From NCBI RefSeq assembly GCF_001940245.1, contig NZ_MJIG01000003.1, forward strand, positions 468,001-532,000: a stretch of DNA of 64,000 nucleotides, read 5' to 3'. The notes under the pieces were generated by a model that saw only the letters and a list, made by a program, of their open reading frames with translations, was not told the origin of the DNA and made no database searches. Made by a program: the position numbers and the translations under genes. Below, in pieces: positions 1 through 8,870 of this stretch. Origin of the DNA: Anaerostipes sp. 992a (GTDB taxonomy: Bacteria > Bacillota > Clostridia > Lachnospirales > Lachnospiraceae). Position 1 is the stretch's first letter. The number at the start of each line of letters is the position of its first letter.

Positions 1-16
1 TCCATTGATAAAATAA

Positions 17-45
17 TTGGCATACAGAAAATATTGTGCTATAAT
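17..45 (+). promoter_or_regulatory. Sigma-A-type promoter for the small ORF and alaS
   Basis: A -35 hexamer TTGGCA (17-22) and a perfect -10 TATAAT (40-45) are separated by 17 bases. The next gene starts at 106, so this promoter probably drives the small membrane peptide and possibly alaS by read-through of the terminator at 264. Confidence 0.7.
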
Positions 46-105
46 TTAACGCAAAGCAGATTGCTCAGGGAAGGAATACGGAACGGAGCAGAACGGAGGT
101 AAGCG

Positions 106-228
106 ATGCAAGCGTATTTTTCAGAATTAGTAAGTTATTTAATTAAATATGCAGTGATGATTGCTGCAGCTTATTCAGGTGTAAAGATTGGAATTCATCT
201 GAGAAAGAAGAAAAACGAGGAGGCATAA
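106..228 (+). CDS. Small single-pass membrane protein, 40 aa, unknown function
   Basis: The ATG at 106 follows a strong Shine-Dalgarno (GGAGGT, 95-100) with 5-base spacing, and a good promoter lies just upstream. The 40-residue product has a hydrophobic stretch at about residues 8-30 and a basic tail with RKKK, as expected of a positive-inside single membrane segment. An intrinsic terminator follows within 40 bases, so promoter, SD, ORF and terminator form a compact unit. I do not recognise a family. Function is unknown; the neighbouring alaS gives no clear clue. Confidence 0.55.
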   Translation: MQAYFSELVSYLIKYAVMIAAAYSGVKIGIHLRKKKNEEA

Positions 229-257
229 TAGCTGCCCGGTTTAAGAAAGCAAAAGCG

Positions 258-286
258 AAAAAAGCCATCGGCGATGGCTTTTTTCG
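258..286 (+). terminator. Intrinsic terminator between the small ORF and alaS
   Basis: Stem GCCATC/GATGGC (264-269 and 273-278) with a GGC loop, preceded by an A run and followed by TTTTTT. The A and T runs extend the stem, so it may work in both directions. alaS begins 35 bases downstream. Confidence 0.75.
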
Positions 287-318
287 TTATGTTATAGAAT
301 CACAAGGAGGACATACAA

Positions 319-2955
319 GTGAAAAACTATGGAGTAAATGAATTAAGAAAGATGTTCCTTGAGTTCTTTGAAAGCAAGGGACATTTGGCAATGAAAAGCT
401 TTTCATTAGTTCCAAGAAATGATAACAGTTTATTATTGATCAACTCAGGAATGGCACCATTAAAGCCATATTTTACAGGACAGGAGATTCCACCAAGAAC
501 AAGAGTGACAACCTGTCAGAAGTGTATTCGTACTGGGGATATTGAAAATGTTGGTAAGACTGCCCGTCACGGTACTTTTTTCGAAATGTTAGGTAACTTT
601 TCTTTCGGAGATTATTTCAAGAGAGAAGCCATTCATTGGTCATGGGAATTCTTAACAGAAGTAGTCGGATTGGACCCAGACCGTCTTTATCCATCTGTAT
701 ATGAAGATGACCAGGAAGCATTTGACATTTGGGAAAAAGAAATGGGTATTGCCCCAGACCGCATTTTCCGTTTTGGAAAAGAAGATAACTTTTGGGAACA
801 TGGTGCAGGTCCATGTGGTCCATGTTCTGAAATCTATTATGACCGTGGAGAAAAGTATGGCTGTGGAGAACCTGGCTGTACGGTAGGCTGTGAATGCGAC
901 CGTTATATGGAAGTGTGGAATAACGTATTTACCCAGTTTGAGAATGACGGAAAAGGCAATTATGAAGAATTGGTACAGAAGAACATCGATACCGGTATGG
1001 GTCTGGAACGTCTGGCAGTAGTCGTTCAGGACGTGGATTCTATCTTTGATGTGGATACCATTCAGGCATTGAGAGATAAAGTATGTGAATTTGCAAACGT
1101 TACGTATAAAGAAGAGGAAGATAAGGATGTGTCTATCCGTCTGATCACAGACCACATTCGTTCTGCAACTTTTATGATTTCTGATGGAATCATGCCTTCT
1201 AACGAAGGACGCGGCTATGTACTTCGTCGTCTGATTCGTCGTGCTGCCCGTCACGGAAGATTATTGGGTGTTGAAGGAAAATTCCTTGCAAGATTAAGTG
1301 AGACTGTTATCGAAACTTCCAAGGATGGTTATCCGGAATTAGAAGAAAAGAAAGCGTTTATTACAAAGGTTTTGAGCCAGGAAGAAGATAAATTTAATAA
1401 GACCATTGACCAGGGTCTTTCTATTTTAAATGATCTGGAAAAAGATCTGGAAGCAAAAGGTGAGAAGATTTTATCAGGTGCAGATGCATTTAAGTTATAC
1501 GATACCTATGGATTCCCTCTGGATTTGACAAAAGAAATCCTGGAAGAAAAAGGATTTTCCATTGACGAAGATGGTTTTACAGCATGCATGAAGGAACAGA
1601 GAGAGAAAGCGCGGAAAGCTCGTAAGACGACCAACTATATGGGAGCAGAAGCAACCGTATATGAAGAGATCGATCCTTCCATCACCTCTCATTTCTGTGG
1701 ATATGAAAGACTGGAAGCAAAGGGTACCATTCTTGCACTGACAACAGAAACAGAAGTGGTAGATGCTATTGTAGCAGGCGATAAAGCAACAATTATTACC
1801 GATGTTACACCATTTTATGCAACCAGTGGTGGACAGGCAGCGGATAGTGGACGCATCACTTTGGATGATGGTGTATTCCGTGTTGAAGACACTCAGAAGC
1901 TGGTAGGTGGTAAGATCGGACACATTGGTGTTGTAGAAAGCGGTATGTTCAAAGTGGATGATATGGTTACTTTGACCATTGATGCGGGACAGAGAGCGCT
2001 GACTGCGAAAAATCACAGTGCGACTCATCTGTTACAGAAAGCGTTGCGTACAGTTCTGGGAACTCATGTAGAACAGGCTGGTTCCAGCAACAATCAGGAC
2101 AGACTTCGTTTTGACTTTAGTCATTTCTCCGCAATGACAAAGGATGAGATCGAACAGGTAGAAGCGATCGTAAATCAGAAGATTGCAGAAAATCTTCCAG
2201 TTGTAACAGAAGTAATGTCTATGGAAGAGGCAAAGAAGACAGGTGCTATGGCATTATTTGGAGAAAAATATGGAGATGAAGTGCGCGTAGTTAAGATGGG
2301 CGATTTCTCTGTAGAATTATGTGGTGGTACTCATGTAGCAAATACAGGAGTGATTTCTGCATTTAAGATTTTATCTGAAACAGGAGTTGCTGCCGGAGTA
2401 CGAAGAATTGAAGCGATTACTTCCGATGCGGTATTCCGTTATTATGATTCATTGGAAGAAGAACTTCAGAAAGCAGCCCAGGTTGTAAAAGCCAAACCGG
2501 GCAACCTGATTGAAAGACTGGAACATCTCATGACTGAGATGAAAGCACTTCAGAGTGAAAACGAATCCTTAAAGAGTAAGTTAGCAAAGGATGCACTTGG
2601 AGATGTTATGAATCAGGTAACAGAAGTGAAAGGTGTGAAGCTTCTGCCAGCCAGTGTAAAAGATGTGGACATGAACGGACTTCGTGATCTGGGAGATCAG
2701 TTAAAAGAAAAATTAGGTGAAGGTGTGGTTGTTTTAGCATCTGAGATGGGCGGTAAGGTAAGCTTGATCGCTATGGCAACTCCAGAAGCAATGAAGGCAG
2801 GCGCACATGCTGGTAACCTGATTAAGGGCATTGCCAAGTTGGTTGGCGGTGGCGGCGGTGGACGTCCAAATATGGCACAGGCCGGCGGAAAGAATCCAGC
2901 AGGCATTGAAGCTGCACTGGAAGAGGCTGTTAAAGTATTAGAGGGACAGCTATAA
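319..2955 (+). CDS. alaS: Alanine--tRNA ligase
   Basis: Class II aminoacyl-tRNA synthetase that charges tRNA-Ala in the cytoplasm and hydrolyses mischarged Ser- or Gly-tRNA-Ala. The 878-residue length is normal for bacterial AlaRS. The N-terminal catalytic core begins NELRKMFLEFFESKGH and contains the RRLIRRAARHGR motif. The editing domain has the zinc-site residues H566 and H570 (HSATH) and C668 and H672 (CGGTH). A C-Ala domain ends in the glycine-rich run before RPNMAQAGG. The start is GTG at 319, with AAGGAGG at 304-310. It may be expressed from the promoter at 17 by read-through. No truncation or frameshift is seen. Confidence 0.98.
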   Translation: MKNYGVNELRKMFLEFFESKGHLAMKSFSLVPRNDNSLLLINSGMAPLKPYFTGQEIPPRTRVTTCQKCIRTGDIENVGKTARHGTFFEMLGNFSFGDYFKREAIHWSWEFLTEVVGLDPDRLYPSVYEDDQEAFDIWEKEMGIAPDRIFRFGKEDNFWEHGAGPCGPCSEIYYDRGEKYGCGEPGCTVGCECDRYMEVWNNVFTQFENDGKGNYEELVQKNIDTGMGLERLAVVVQDVDSIFDVDTIQALRDKVCEFANVTYKEEEDKDVSIRLITDHIRSATFMISDGIMPSNEGRGYVLRRLIRRAARHGRLLGVEGKFLARLSETVIETSKDGYPELEEKKAFITKVLSQEEDKFNKTIDQGLSILNDLEKDLEAKGEKILSGADAFKLYDTYGFPLDLTKEILEEKGFSIDEDGFTACMKEQREKARKARKTTNYMGAEATVYEEIDPSITSHFCGYERLEAKGTILALTTETEVVDAIVAGDKATIITDVTPFYATSGGQAADSGRITLDDGVFRVEDTQKLVGGKIGHIGVVESGMFKVDDMVTLTIDAGQRALTAKNHSATHLLQKALRTVLGTHVEQAGSSNNQDRLRFDFSHFSAMTKDEIEQVEAIVNQKIAENLPVVTEVMSMEEAKKTGAMALFGEKYGDEVRVVKMGDFSVELCGGTHVANTGVISAFKILSETGVAAGVRRIEAITSDAVFRYYDSLEEELQKAAQVVKAKPGNLIERLEHLMTEMKALQSENESLKSKLAKDALGDVMNQVTEVKGVKLLPASVKDVDMNGLRDLGDQLKEKLGEGVVVLASEMGGKVSLIAMATPEAMKAGAHAGNLIKGIAKLVGGGGGGRPNMAQAGGKNPAGIEAALEEAVKVLEGQL

Positions 2956-3010
2956 GAATTTGATTGGAAAAGGCAAGGTGAAAATTAATCAAATAGTTGC
3001 CAAAAAAGTC

Positions 3011-3038
3011 TTGACGAATTCAAAAATCATGGTATAAT
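3011..3038 (+). promoter_or_regulatory. Promoter of rpsU
   Basis: TTGACG (3011-3016) and TATAAT (3033-3038) with a 16-base spacer. It precedes rpsU by about 80 bases of leader. Confidence 0.65.
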
Positions 3039-3120
3039 TCTAATAGTGCAAAAAAAATATACCCAAAAGTTGTATTATGCGTGCACAATACACAACTGGA
3101 GGGAGGTTAGGTGTGAGTCT

Positions 3121-3297
3121 ATGTCAAGTATAATCGTTAAAGAAAACGAAACTTTAGATAGCGCTTTACGCAGATTCAAAAGAAACTGTGCCAAAGCAGG
3201 TATTCAGCAGGAGATTCGTAAAAGAGAACATTACGAAAAACCAAGCGTAAAACGTAAAAAGAAATCTGAAGCAGCACGTAAAAGAAAATTTAAATAA
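3121..3297 (+). CDS. rpsU: 30S ribosomal protein S21
   Basis: A 58-residue basic protein ([20 protein letters not shown], then a Lys/Arg-rich tail) typical of bS21, which sits on the 30S platform near the anti-Shine-Dalgarno and helps translation initiation. The reading frame is open further upstream, but the family N-terminus matches the ATG at 3121. The SD-like stretch GGAGGGAGG (3098-3106) is rather far from this start. The gene is monocistronic, with its own promoter (3011) and a strong terminator (3305). Confidence 0.95.
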   Translation: MSSIIVKENETLDSALRRFKRNCAKAGIQQEIRKREHYEKPSVKRKKKSEAARKRKFK

Positions 3298-3304
3298 TCT
3301 CATG

Positions 3305-3340
3305 AAGGCAGATATTCGAAAGAGTATCTGCCTTTGTTTT
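3305..3340 (+). terminator. rpsU terminator
   Basis: A perfect 10-bp stem AAGGCAGATA/TATCTGCCTT (3305-3314 and 3325-3334) is followed by a T-rich tail. Confidence 0.85.
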
Positions 3341-3396
3341 GGAATAGGAAATTTCTATTTCTATTCCAGAACGATACCTTTTTCATAATAAAAATG

Positions 3397-3424
3397 GAAT
3401 ATCCTGTATGTCACCGAATAAAAT
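3397..3424 (+). promoter_or_regulatory. Possible sigma-E-like sporulation promoter before yqfC
   Basis: GAATATC (3397-3403) and AATAAAAT (3417-3424), 13 bases apart, resemble the sigma-E pattern (ATAWW and CATACAAT). yqfC is a mother-cell sigma-E gene in Bacillus subtilis, which makes the match worth noting. This is a weak, consensus-only call. Confidence 0.3.
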
Positions 3425-3453
3425 GTGATAAAGGGAAGAGTAGGTAAGCCGTT

Positions 3454-3690
3454 ATGCTGCTGTTATCTGGAGATATATTATATGGGGATGTGTTGATTCG
3501 GTCTGTTGGAAATCATGAACTTTTTGTGGAAAATTTCCGTGGAATCATCAATTATGAGAATACCAAGCTGGTGCTGCAGGGAAAATGTCAGATTGTCATT
3601 ATTACCGGTGAATGCCTGACCATTCTTTCTTATGTAGAACATATGATAAGACTGAAGGGAATCATCCATGTCATTGAATTTCGATCATAG
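3454..3690 (+). CDS. yqfC: YqfC/YabP-family sporulation protein
   Basis: A 78-residue protein whose core (NHELFVENFRGIINYENTKLVLQGK) matches the YqfC/YabP pattern of a short beta-rich protein that binds or decorates forespore structures. It directly precedes yqfD, the same order as in B. subtilis. The biochemical role is not established in the family. An in-frame TAA at 3445 limits the N-terminus, so it is about 15 residues shorter than the Bacillus protein. The RBS before the ATG is weak. Stage-specific expression from an upstream sporulation promoter is plausible. Confidence 0.8.
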   Translation: MLLLSGDILYGDVLIRSVGNHELFVENFRGIINYENTKLVLQGKCQIVIITGECLTILSYVEHMIRLKGIIHVIEFRS

Positions 3691-3708
3691 AATATAGGAA
3701 GTGAGTGC

Positions 3709-4950
3709 TTGCAAGCTATAAAAAATATCATTGGTGGCTATGTGAAAGTAAAGATTGTTTCCAATTGTCCGGAACGTTTTATCAATCTGTGCGCCAAACA
3801 GGACATAGAGGTCTGGGATCTGACTCGGGAAAACTGTGATTATATGTGTTATATGACGAGAAAGGGCTTTCAAAGCTCAAAGCAGCTTCAGGAAAAAACA
3901 AATACAAAAATGGAAGTATTGATAAAGGCAGGGCTTCCATTTTTTTTATGTAAATATCGAAAAAGAAAGCTCTTTTTAATCGGGATTTTGCTGTGTATGC
4001 TGATGCTGTTTGGCTTGTCCCAGTTTGTATGGGAGATCAATGTATATGGCAATACTTCATATACGAAAGAGGATATTATAAAATACATAGAGAGAGAATC
4101 TATAAAGCTGGGGACATTAAAATTTACTGTCAACTGTGCAAAGCTGGAGGAGCAACTGCGGCAAAAATACGAAGAAATCGCCTGGGTATCCTGTTCTATA
4201 GAGGGCTGCCGTCTTTCCGTTCATATCAAAGAGACACTGGATAAAGATACAAAAAATACATCTTCTGTTCCCTGTGACATCGTAGCATTAAAAAGCGGGA
4301 CCATTACGTCCATGATCACACAGAATGGAACCCCTCTCTGCAAAAAAGGCGATAAAGTGAAGAAAGGACAGACCTTAATTACGGGCAATATTTATATTTA
4401 TAGCGACAGCAATGAAGTATTGGAGACACATCAGATCATCGCAGATGGGGAAATCTGGGCCAAAACGAAGGTGGATTACCAATGTGTATTCAACAGAAGC
4501 TATTATACAAAGGAATATCAAAAAAAGAAAAGCTATACGTATGCATTGATCTGCTGTGGAAACCATATTTCTCTGATGCCTAAAATCAAGCAGAAGGAGG
4601 GGATGGATCAGTTGACAGAGCAATATCCATTAAAGCTTGGAAAGACCTTTTATCTGCCGTTGTGCATTGAGCGTACGACCACCAGAAGATTTTCTCCTGT
4701 TCGAAAAGAATATGGAAAACGGGAAGCATACGAAAAAGCGGAGGAGAAGATCGCAAAAGAGATAAAAAAGTTAAAGAAAAAAGGGATCAAGGTGTTAGAT
4801 CAAAAAATTACGATCAAAGTTACAGACAGTCAATGCAGGGCGGAAGGCTATCTGATTCTGGAAGAACCCATTGGAAAGATTCGTGCCATCCGTCCACTGA
4901 CGAAAAAACAGGAGGAGAAGATAAAACCTACCGAAGCTGTATTATGGTAG
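3709..4950 (+). CDS. yqfD: Sporulation protein YqfD
   Basis: 413-residue protein of the YqfD family, required for efficient sporulation in Bacillus and predicted to be membrane-anchored. A cytoplasmic N-terminal region of about 85 residues precedes a hydrophobic segment (about residues 88-110, LFLIGILLCMLMLFGLSQFV). A long extracytoplasmic domain follows, containing the family feature of an early turn VYGNTSYTKEDI. The start is TTG at 3709 with AGGAAG upstream. It lies 18 bases after yqfC, so the two form an operon. The C-terminal part is rich in Lys/Glu and ends about 90 bases before the next gene. Confidence 0.9.
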   Translation: MQAIKNIIGGYVKVKIVSNCPERFINLCAKQDIEVWDLTRENCDYMCYMTRKGFQSSKQLQEKTNTKMEVLIKAGLPFFLCKYRKRKLFLIGILLCMLMLFGLSQFVWEINVYGNTSYTKEDIIKYIERESIKLGTLKFTVNCAKLEEQLRQKYEEIAWVSCSIEGCRLSVHIKETLDKDTKNTSSVPCDIVALKSGTITSMITQNGTPLCKKGDKVKKGQTLITGNIYIYSDSNEVLETHQIIADGEIWAKTKVDYQCVFNRSYYTKEYQKKKSYTYALICCGNHISLMPKIKQKEGMDQLTEQYPLKLGKTFYLPLCIERTTTRRFSPVRKEYGKREAYEKAEEKIAKEIKKLKKKGIKVLDQKITIKVTDSQCRAEGYLILEEPIGKIRAIRPLTKKQEEKIKPTEAVLW

Positions 4951-5037
4951 AGAGGGCATTTCCTGGGAGTTTTGGTGGAGAGAATGGGGCTTTTATGATA
5001 AAATAGTTACGATAAGAGAAAGGCGATAAGGAGAAGA

Positions 5038-5583
5038 ATGATGAAAAGAACATTGGTGATCTATAAATCAAAATATGGGGCTACACAGGCATATGCCCGG
5101 ATGATTTCCGAAGCATTGGGTTGTGATCGCATCATGGTGGATCAGATGAAGCTATTCTCTCAGTTTGGGGAATATGAGAACATTGTTTTGTGTCTGCCTA
5201 TTTATAATGGATTGCTTGCAGGCATAAATACTGTGAAGGCACGATATTACCGGATTTCAGAGAAGAACATCACTCTGTTTATGGTAGGGCTTACGGATCT
5301 CGCATCCGAAGCAGAAATCGACCGGACTGTGATAGCCAGTCTCACAGAAGGGATGCAGCATAAATTTCGTATCTTTTATGCAAAGGGAAGAATGACTTAT
5401 CGAAGCCTGATGCCACTAGATAAAATGGCTTGGAATAAGTGGATCAAGTATTTGAGAAAGAAGCCGGAGCAGAAGCTTAATGAAACAGAGATGGAGATGT
5501 TAAATCATAGTCGGGATAAGCTGGATTATATTGATGAAGCTTCTATTCAGAGCCTGATAAAATACATTCGCTCCCTGAGTTGA
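5038..5583 (+). CDS. Flavodoxin-domain protein (HemG-like)
   Basis: 181-residue protein with an N-terminal flavodoxin FMN-binding pattern (TLVIYKSKYGATQAYARMI), which supports a flavin-dependent redox role in the cytoplasm. It resembles flavodoxin-domain proteins annotated as HemG-like, but a protoporphyrinogen oxidase activity cannot be claimed from sequence. Two adjacent ATG codons (5038 and 5041) follow AAGGAG (5028-5033); the second has the better spacing. A possible promoter, TTGGTG (4972) and TATGAT (4994), lies upstream. It separates yqfD from phoH, an arrangement not seen in the Bacillus yqf cluster. Confidence 0.75.
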   Translation: MMKRTLVIYKSKYGATQAYARMISEALGCDRIMVDQMKLFSQFGEYENIVLCLPIYNGLLAGINTVKARYYRISEKNITLFMVGLTDLASEAEIDRTVIASLTEGMQHKFRIFYAKGRMTYRSLMPLDKMAWNKWIKYLRKKPEQKLNETEMEMLNHSRDKLDYIDEASIQSLIKYIRSLS

Positions 5584-5608
5584 TTAATAAAACAAATAAT
5601 GGTATACT
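5580..5608 (+). promoter_or_regulatory. Promoter of the phoH-ybeY operon
   Basis: TTGATT (5580-5585) and TATACT (5603-5608) with the optimal 17-base spacer. The -35 overlaps the stop codon of the preceding flavodoxin gene. Confidence 0.65.
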
Positions 5609-5663
5609 AAATCGTTAATAGCGCAATAAATTTGTAACTTTGAAAATAAAAAGGGTGAATAGA

Positions 5664-6644
5664 ATGAACTTGATGGAACTTGACTTGAATCTTCCTTCTT
5701 CCCATGCGGGTAATATTTTTGGACAATTCGATGTATTTATGAAAAAGATTGAAAAGACGCTTCGAATTTCCATTGTATTGCGTGGAGATGAAGTAAAATT
5801 AATTGGAAAAGAACGTGATGTCAAAAAGGCGCAGGATGTAATCTACAGTCTTTTAGAGCTGTCGAAAAGGGGCAATCCGATCACGGAGCAGAATGTTAAT
5901 TATGCATTGGCACTATCCATGGAAGAAAAAGCACATGACATTGTAGCTTTGGATAAAGATGTGATCTGTCATACGATTCAGGGGAAGGCGGTAAAGCCGA
6001 AGACCTTAGGGCAGAAGAGATATGTGGATGAGATCAATCGGAAGATGATCGTATTTGGTGTAGGTCCAGCAGGAACAGGGAAGACCTATCTGGCTATGGC
6101 TGCTGCCATTACAGCATTTAAGAACAATGAGGTCAATAGAATCATTATGACTCGTCCGGCGATTGAAGCAGGAGAGAAACTGGGATTTCTTCCGGGAGAT
6201 CTGCAAAGTAAAGTAGACCCATATCTTCGACCATTGTACGATGCATTATATGAGATTATGGGAGCAGATACGTTTCTTAAAAACATGGAGAAAGGGCTGA
6301 TCGAAGTAGCACCTCTTGCTTATATGAGAGGACGTACACTGGATAATGCATTTATTGTTCTGGATGAGGCACAGAATACAACGCCAGCTCAGATGAAGAT
6401 GTTTTTAACAAGAATTGGTTTTGGCTCTAAGGCCATCATCACTGGAGACCTGACACAGAAGGATTTGCCATTTGAAAGTAAGTCCGGGCTTGAAGAGGCG
6501 TTGAAGGTACTTGGAAAAATCGATGATATCGGTATCTGTGAGCTAACCAATAAGGATGTAGTCCGTCATCCATTAGTGCAAAAGATAGTAACTGCTTATG
6601 ATGAATACGAAAGCAGACGTAAGAAAAACAGGAGAAAGCAATGA
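5664..6644 (+). CDS. phoH: PhoH family ATPase
   Basis: 326-residue cytoplasmic P-loop ATPase of the PhoH/YbeZ family, thought to act with YbeY in RNA processing. An N-terminal KH-like segment (about residues 1-100) is followed by Walker A GPAGTGKT (134-141) and Walker B IVLDEAQ with D234 and E235. The frame is open from TTG 5640, but ATG 5664 follows AAAAGGG and gives the family N-terminus MELDLNLPSSHAGNIFG. It overlaps ybeY by ATGA (6641-6644), so the two are translationally coupled. The HD-domain gene that sits between them in many Firmicutes is absent here. Confidence 0.94.
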   Translation: MNLMELDLNLPSSHAGNIFGQFDVFMKKIEKTLRISIVLRGDEVKLIGKERDVKKAQDVIYSLLELSKRGNPITEQNVNYALALSMEEKAHDIVALDKDVICHTIQGKAVKPKTLGQKRYVDEINRKMIVFGVGPAGTGKTYLAMAAAITAFKNNEVNRIIMTRPAIEAGEKLGFLPGDLQSKVDPYLRPLYDALYEIMGADTFLKNMEKGLIEVAPLAYMRGRTLDNAFIVLDEAQNTTPAQMKMFLTRIGFGSKAIITGDLTQKDLPFESKSGLEEALKVLGKIDDIGICELTNKDVVRHPLVQKIVTAYDEYESRRKKNRRKQ

Positions 6645-7141
6645 GTATCATAATTGAGAATGAATATACAGGTGAGATACTGGAAGGATACGAAGGAATC
6701 ATTCACGAGATCGTAGAAGCTGCACTGGATTATGAACAGTGTCCATATGAATGTCAGGTAAATGTTACGCTGGTGGATAATGGAACGATTCATCAGGTAA
6801 ATAAAGAATTTCGTCAGATTGACCGTCCGACAGATGTGTTGTCTTTTCCGGCAATCGAATACCCACGTCCGGGAGAGTTTGACTGGTTGGAGGACGAAGG
6901 AATCGAATATTTTGATCCGGAAAGCGGTGAGCTTTTGCTTGGAGATATTATGGTTTCCATGGACAAGGTTGCTGCACAGTCGGAGGAATATGGTCATAGC
7001 AGACGCCGGGAATTTGCGTTCCTGATTGCTCACAGTATGCTCCATTTGATGGGATATGATCATATGGATGATGAAGAACGTAAAGTTATGGAAAGAAAAC
7101 AGGAAGAAATCTTGCAAATGAAGAACTATACGAGAGATTGA
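6641..7141 (+). CDS. ybeY: rRNA maturation RNase YbeY
   Basis: 166-residue zinc-dependent endoribonuclease involved in 16S rRNA 3' end maturation and ribosome quality control. The signature HSMLHLMGYDH gives the three metal-binding histidines H131, H135 and H141. The N-terminal region contains the conserved RPTDVLSFP. A normal family length is about 150-165. It is coupled to phoH by a 4-base overlap and followed after 7 bases by the flippase gene, so at least three genes are cotranscribed. Confidence 0.96.
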   Translation: MSIIIENEYTGEILEGYEGIIHEIVEAALDYEQCPYECQVNVTLVDNGTIHQVNKEFRQIDRPTDVLSFPAIEYPRPGEFDWLEDEGIEYFDPESGELLLGDIMVSMDKVAAQSEEYGHSRRREFAFLIAHSMLHLMGYDHMDDEERKVMERKQEEILQMKNYTRD

Positions 7142-7148
7142 GGTAGCT

Positions 7149-8798
7149 ATGAGTAGGAAAAAAAAGAAAAATTCAGTATTGGTACAGGGAGCTATTTTGG
7201 CAGCGGCTTCGATCCTATGCCGTGTGATCGGACTGTTATATCGTAGTCCACTGCGTGAAATTATCGGAGATGAGGGAAATGGCTATTATTCCGTTGCCTA
7301 TAATATTTATACCATTATTCTTCTGATTGCATCCTTTAGCATTCCATTGGCTGTTTCCAAAGCAATTTCCGCCAGACTGGCAAAAGGAGAATACCGAAAT
7401 GCACAGAGGATTTTTTATGGTGCATTGATTTATGCAGTAGTTGTTGGGCTGGCAGGTTTTGCCGTTTGCTTTTTTGGAGCTCCATACCTGGTTACTCCAG
7501 GAGCAGTACCGGCACTTAGAGTATTGGCTCCTACCATCTTCTTTTCCGGAATCTTAGGAGTGCTGAGAGGTTATTTCCAGGGACATAGTACGATGGTTCC
7601 TACCTCCATATCACAGATCATTGAACAGATTTTAAATGCGGTAGTCAGTGTATTAGCTGCATTCCTGATGGTGCGTACTTTTACCAACGTGTCTACGGAG
7701 GCTCTGAAGTTAGAGAGAGCATCTTTGGGGGCACAGGGAAGTGCGTTGGGTACCGGAGCCGGAGTGCTGATCGGGTTGCTGTTTTGTGTGGTGATCTATG
7801 TGATGTATCGACCAAGGATGAAGCGACAACTTCGCCGAGATAAGACAGAATTTATAGAATCTTATAGCAGCATCTTTAAGATTTTGATTTTTACGATTAC
7901 ACCGGTCATTTTCAGTACCGCTATTTATAATTGCAGCCCGAGCATTAACCAGAGTATTTTCTATTGGATCCTGGGCAATAAGGGTATGAGTGAATTAGAT
8001 ATTACGGTTATGTATGGCATCTTTGCCACACAGTTTAATGTATTGGTCAATGTGCCGATTTCCATGGCTTCGGCCTTATCCAGTGCCATTGTGCCGGATA
8101 TTTCTGGTAATTATGCACTGGGGAATCAGGAAGCGCTGAAGGAATCCATCGAAAGTGCTACAAAGCTGAATATGATGGTGATGATTCCTTGTGCAGTAGG
8201 ACTGGCTGTATTATCTGATCCGATCATTCACCTGTTGTTCCCAACAGCTACCGGACTTGGTGGAGACCTGCTCCGGGCAGGAGCTATTACCGTTGCGTTC
8301 TCTGGATTGTCTACGTTAAGTAATGGGATTCTACAGGGACTTGGGAAAATGCGTCTTCCAGTAAAACATGCGTTTATTGCTGTCGTACTGCAGGCAGTGG
8401 CATTGGTTCCGATGCTTTTCTTTACACAGTTGAATGCTTATGCTCTGGTCATATCATTGATCATATTCTCTTTGACTATGTGCGTTTTAAATGCAAAAGC
8501 AATTCAAAAATATGCAGGATACAAACAGGAATATAAGAAGACATTTGTGAAGCCGTTTGTAGCATCTGCTTTTATGGGAATTATAGCATGGGCAGTATAT
8601 CAGCTTGCATTTTTGTTCACACAGCATGCAGGAGGATATTTTGGCAATGCCATTGCGGTATGTATCGCTATGGCGGCGGCAGTTGTCGTATACCTGGTTG
8701 GCATTGTAAAGACCAATGCTGTTAGTGAAGAGGAAATGCGCAGCATGCCAAAAGGACATCTTCTCATAAAACTATGTAAGAGAATGAGACTTTTATAG
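7149..8798 (+). CDS. MurJ/SpoVB-type oligosaccharide flippase
   Basis: 549-residue polytopic membrane protein of the MOP superfamily (polysaccharide biosynthesis, SpoVB/YtgP branch). About 14 hydrophobic segments are visible, starting with VQGAILAAASILCRVIGLLYR, a typical N-terminal signature. Members flip lipid II or related undecaprenyl-linked precursors across the cytoplasmic membrane. Whether this copy is the essential lipid II flippase or the sporulation-specific SpoVB type is not decidable here. The start ATG has a weak GAGGT site overlapping the ybeY stop. A strong hairpin terminator follows at 8824. Confidence 0.88.
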   Translation: MSRKKKKNSVLVQGAILAAASILCRVIGLLYRSPLREIIGDEGNGYYSVAYNIYTIILLIASFSIPLAVSKAISARLAKGEYRNAQRIFYGALIYAVVVGLAGFAVCFFGAPYLVTPGAVPALRVLAPTIFFSGILGVLRGYFQGHSTMVPTSISQIIEQILNAVVSVLAAFLMVRTFTNVSTEALKLERASLGAQGSALGTGAGVLIGLLFCVVIYVMYRPRMKRQLRRDKTEFIESYSSIFKILIFTITPVIFSTAIYNCSPSINQSIFYWILGNKGMSELDITVMYGIFATQFNVLVNVPISMASALSSAIVPDISGNYALGNQEALKESIESATKLNMMVMIPCAVGLAVLSDPIIHLLFPTATGLGGDLLRAGAITVAFSGLSTLSNGILQGLGKMRLPVKHAFIAVVLQAVALVPMLFFTQLNAYALVISLIIFSLTMCVLNAKAIQKYAGYKQEYKKTFVKPFVASAFMGIIAWAVYQLAFLFTQHAGGYFGNAIAVCIAMAAAVVVYLVGIVKTNAVSEEEMRSMPKGHLLIKLCKRMRLL

Positions 8799-8823
8799 TA
8801 GAAAAAATCAAGAACAGTTGTAT

Positions 8824-8866
8824 AAAAACTCCTTTTTTTGGAATACTCAATAAAAAAGGAGTTTTT
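8824..8866 (+). terminator. Terminator hairpin that contains the next gene's Shine-Dalgarno
   Basis: A perfect 15-bp inverted repeat AAAAACTCCTTTTTT/AAAAAAGGAGTTTTT (8824-8838 and 8852-8866) with a 13-base loop. The 3' arm carries AAGGAG, the only SD for the ATG at 8871. It can end the flippase transcript and, on read-through RNA, would hide the RBS of the next gene. Confidence 0.7.
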
Positions 8867-8870
8867 GATT

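Noticed and set aside
652-1254. Long minus-strand ORF opposite alaS
   Set aside because: Shadow frame of a strongly conserved gene, with no SD, no recognisable protein and low-complexity composition. The same applies to other antisense frames over alaS, topA and rnf.
3341-3367. GGAATAG...CTATTCC inverted repeat after the rpsU terminator
   Set aside because: Weak AT-rich stem without T tail; likely incidental.
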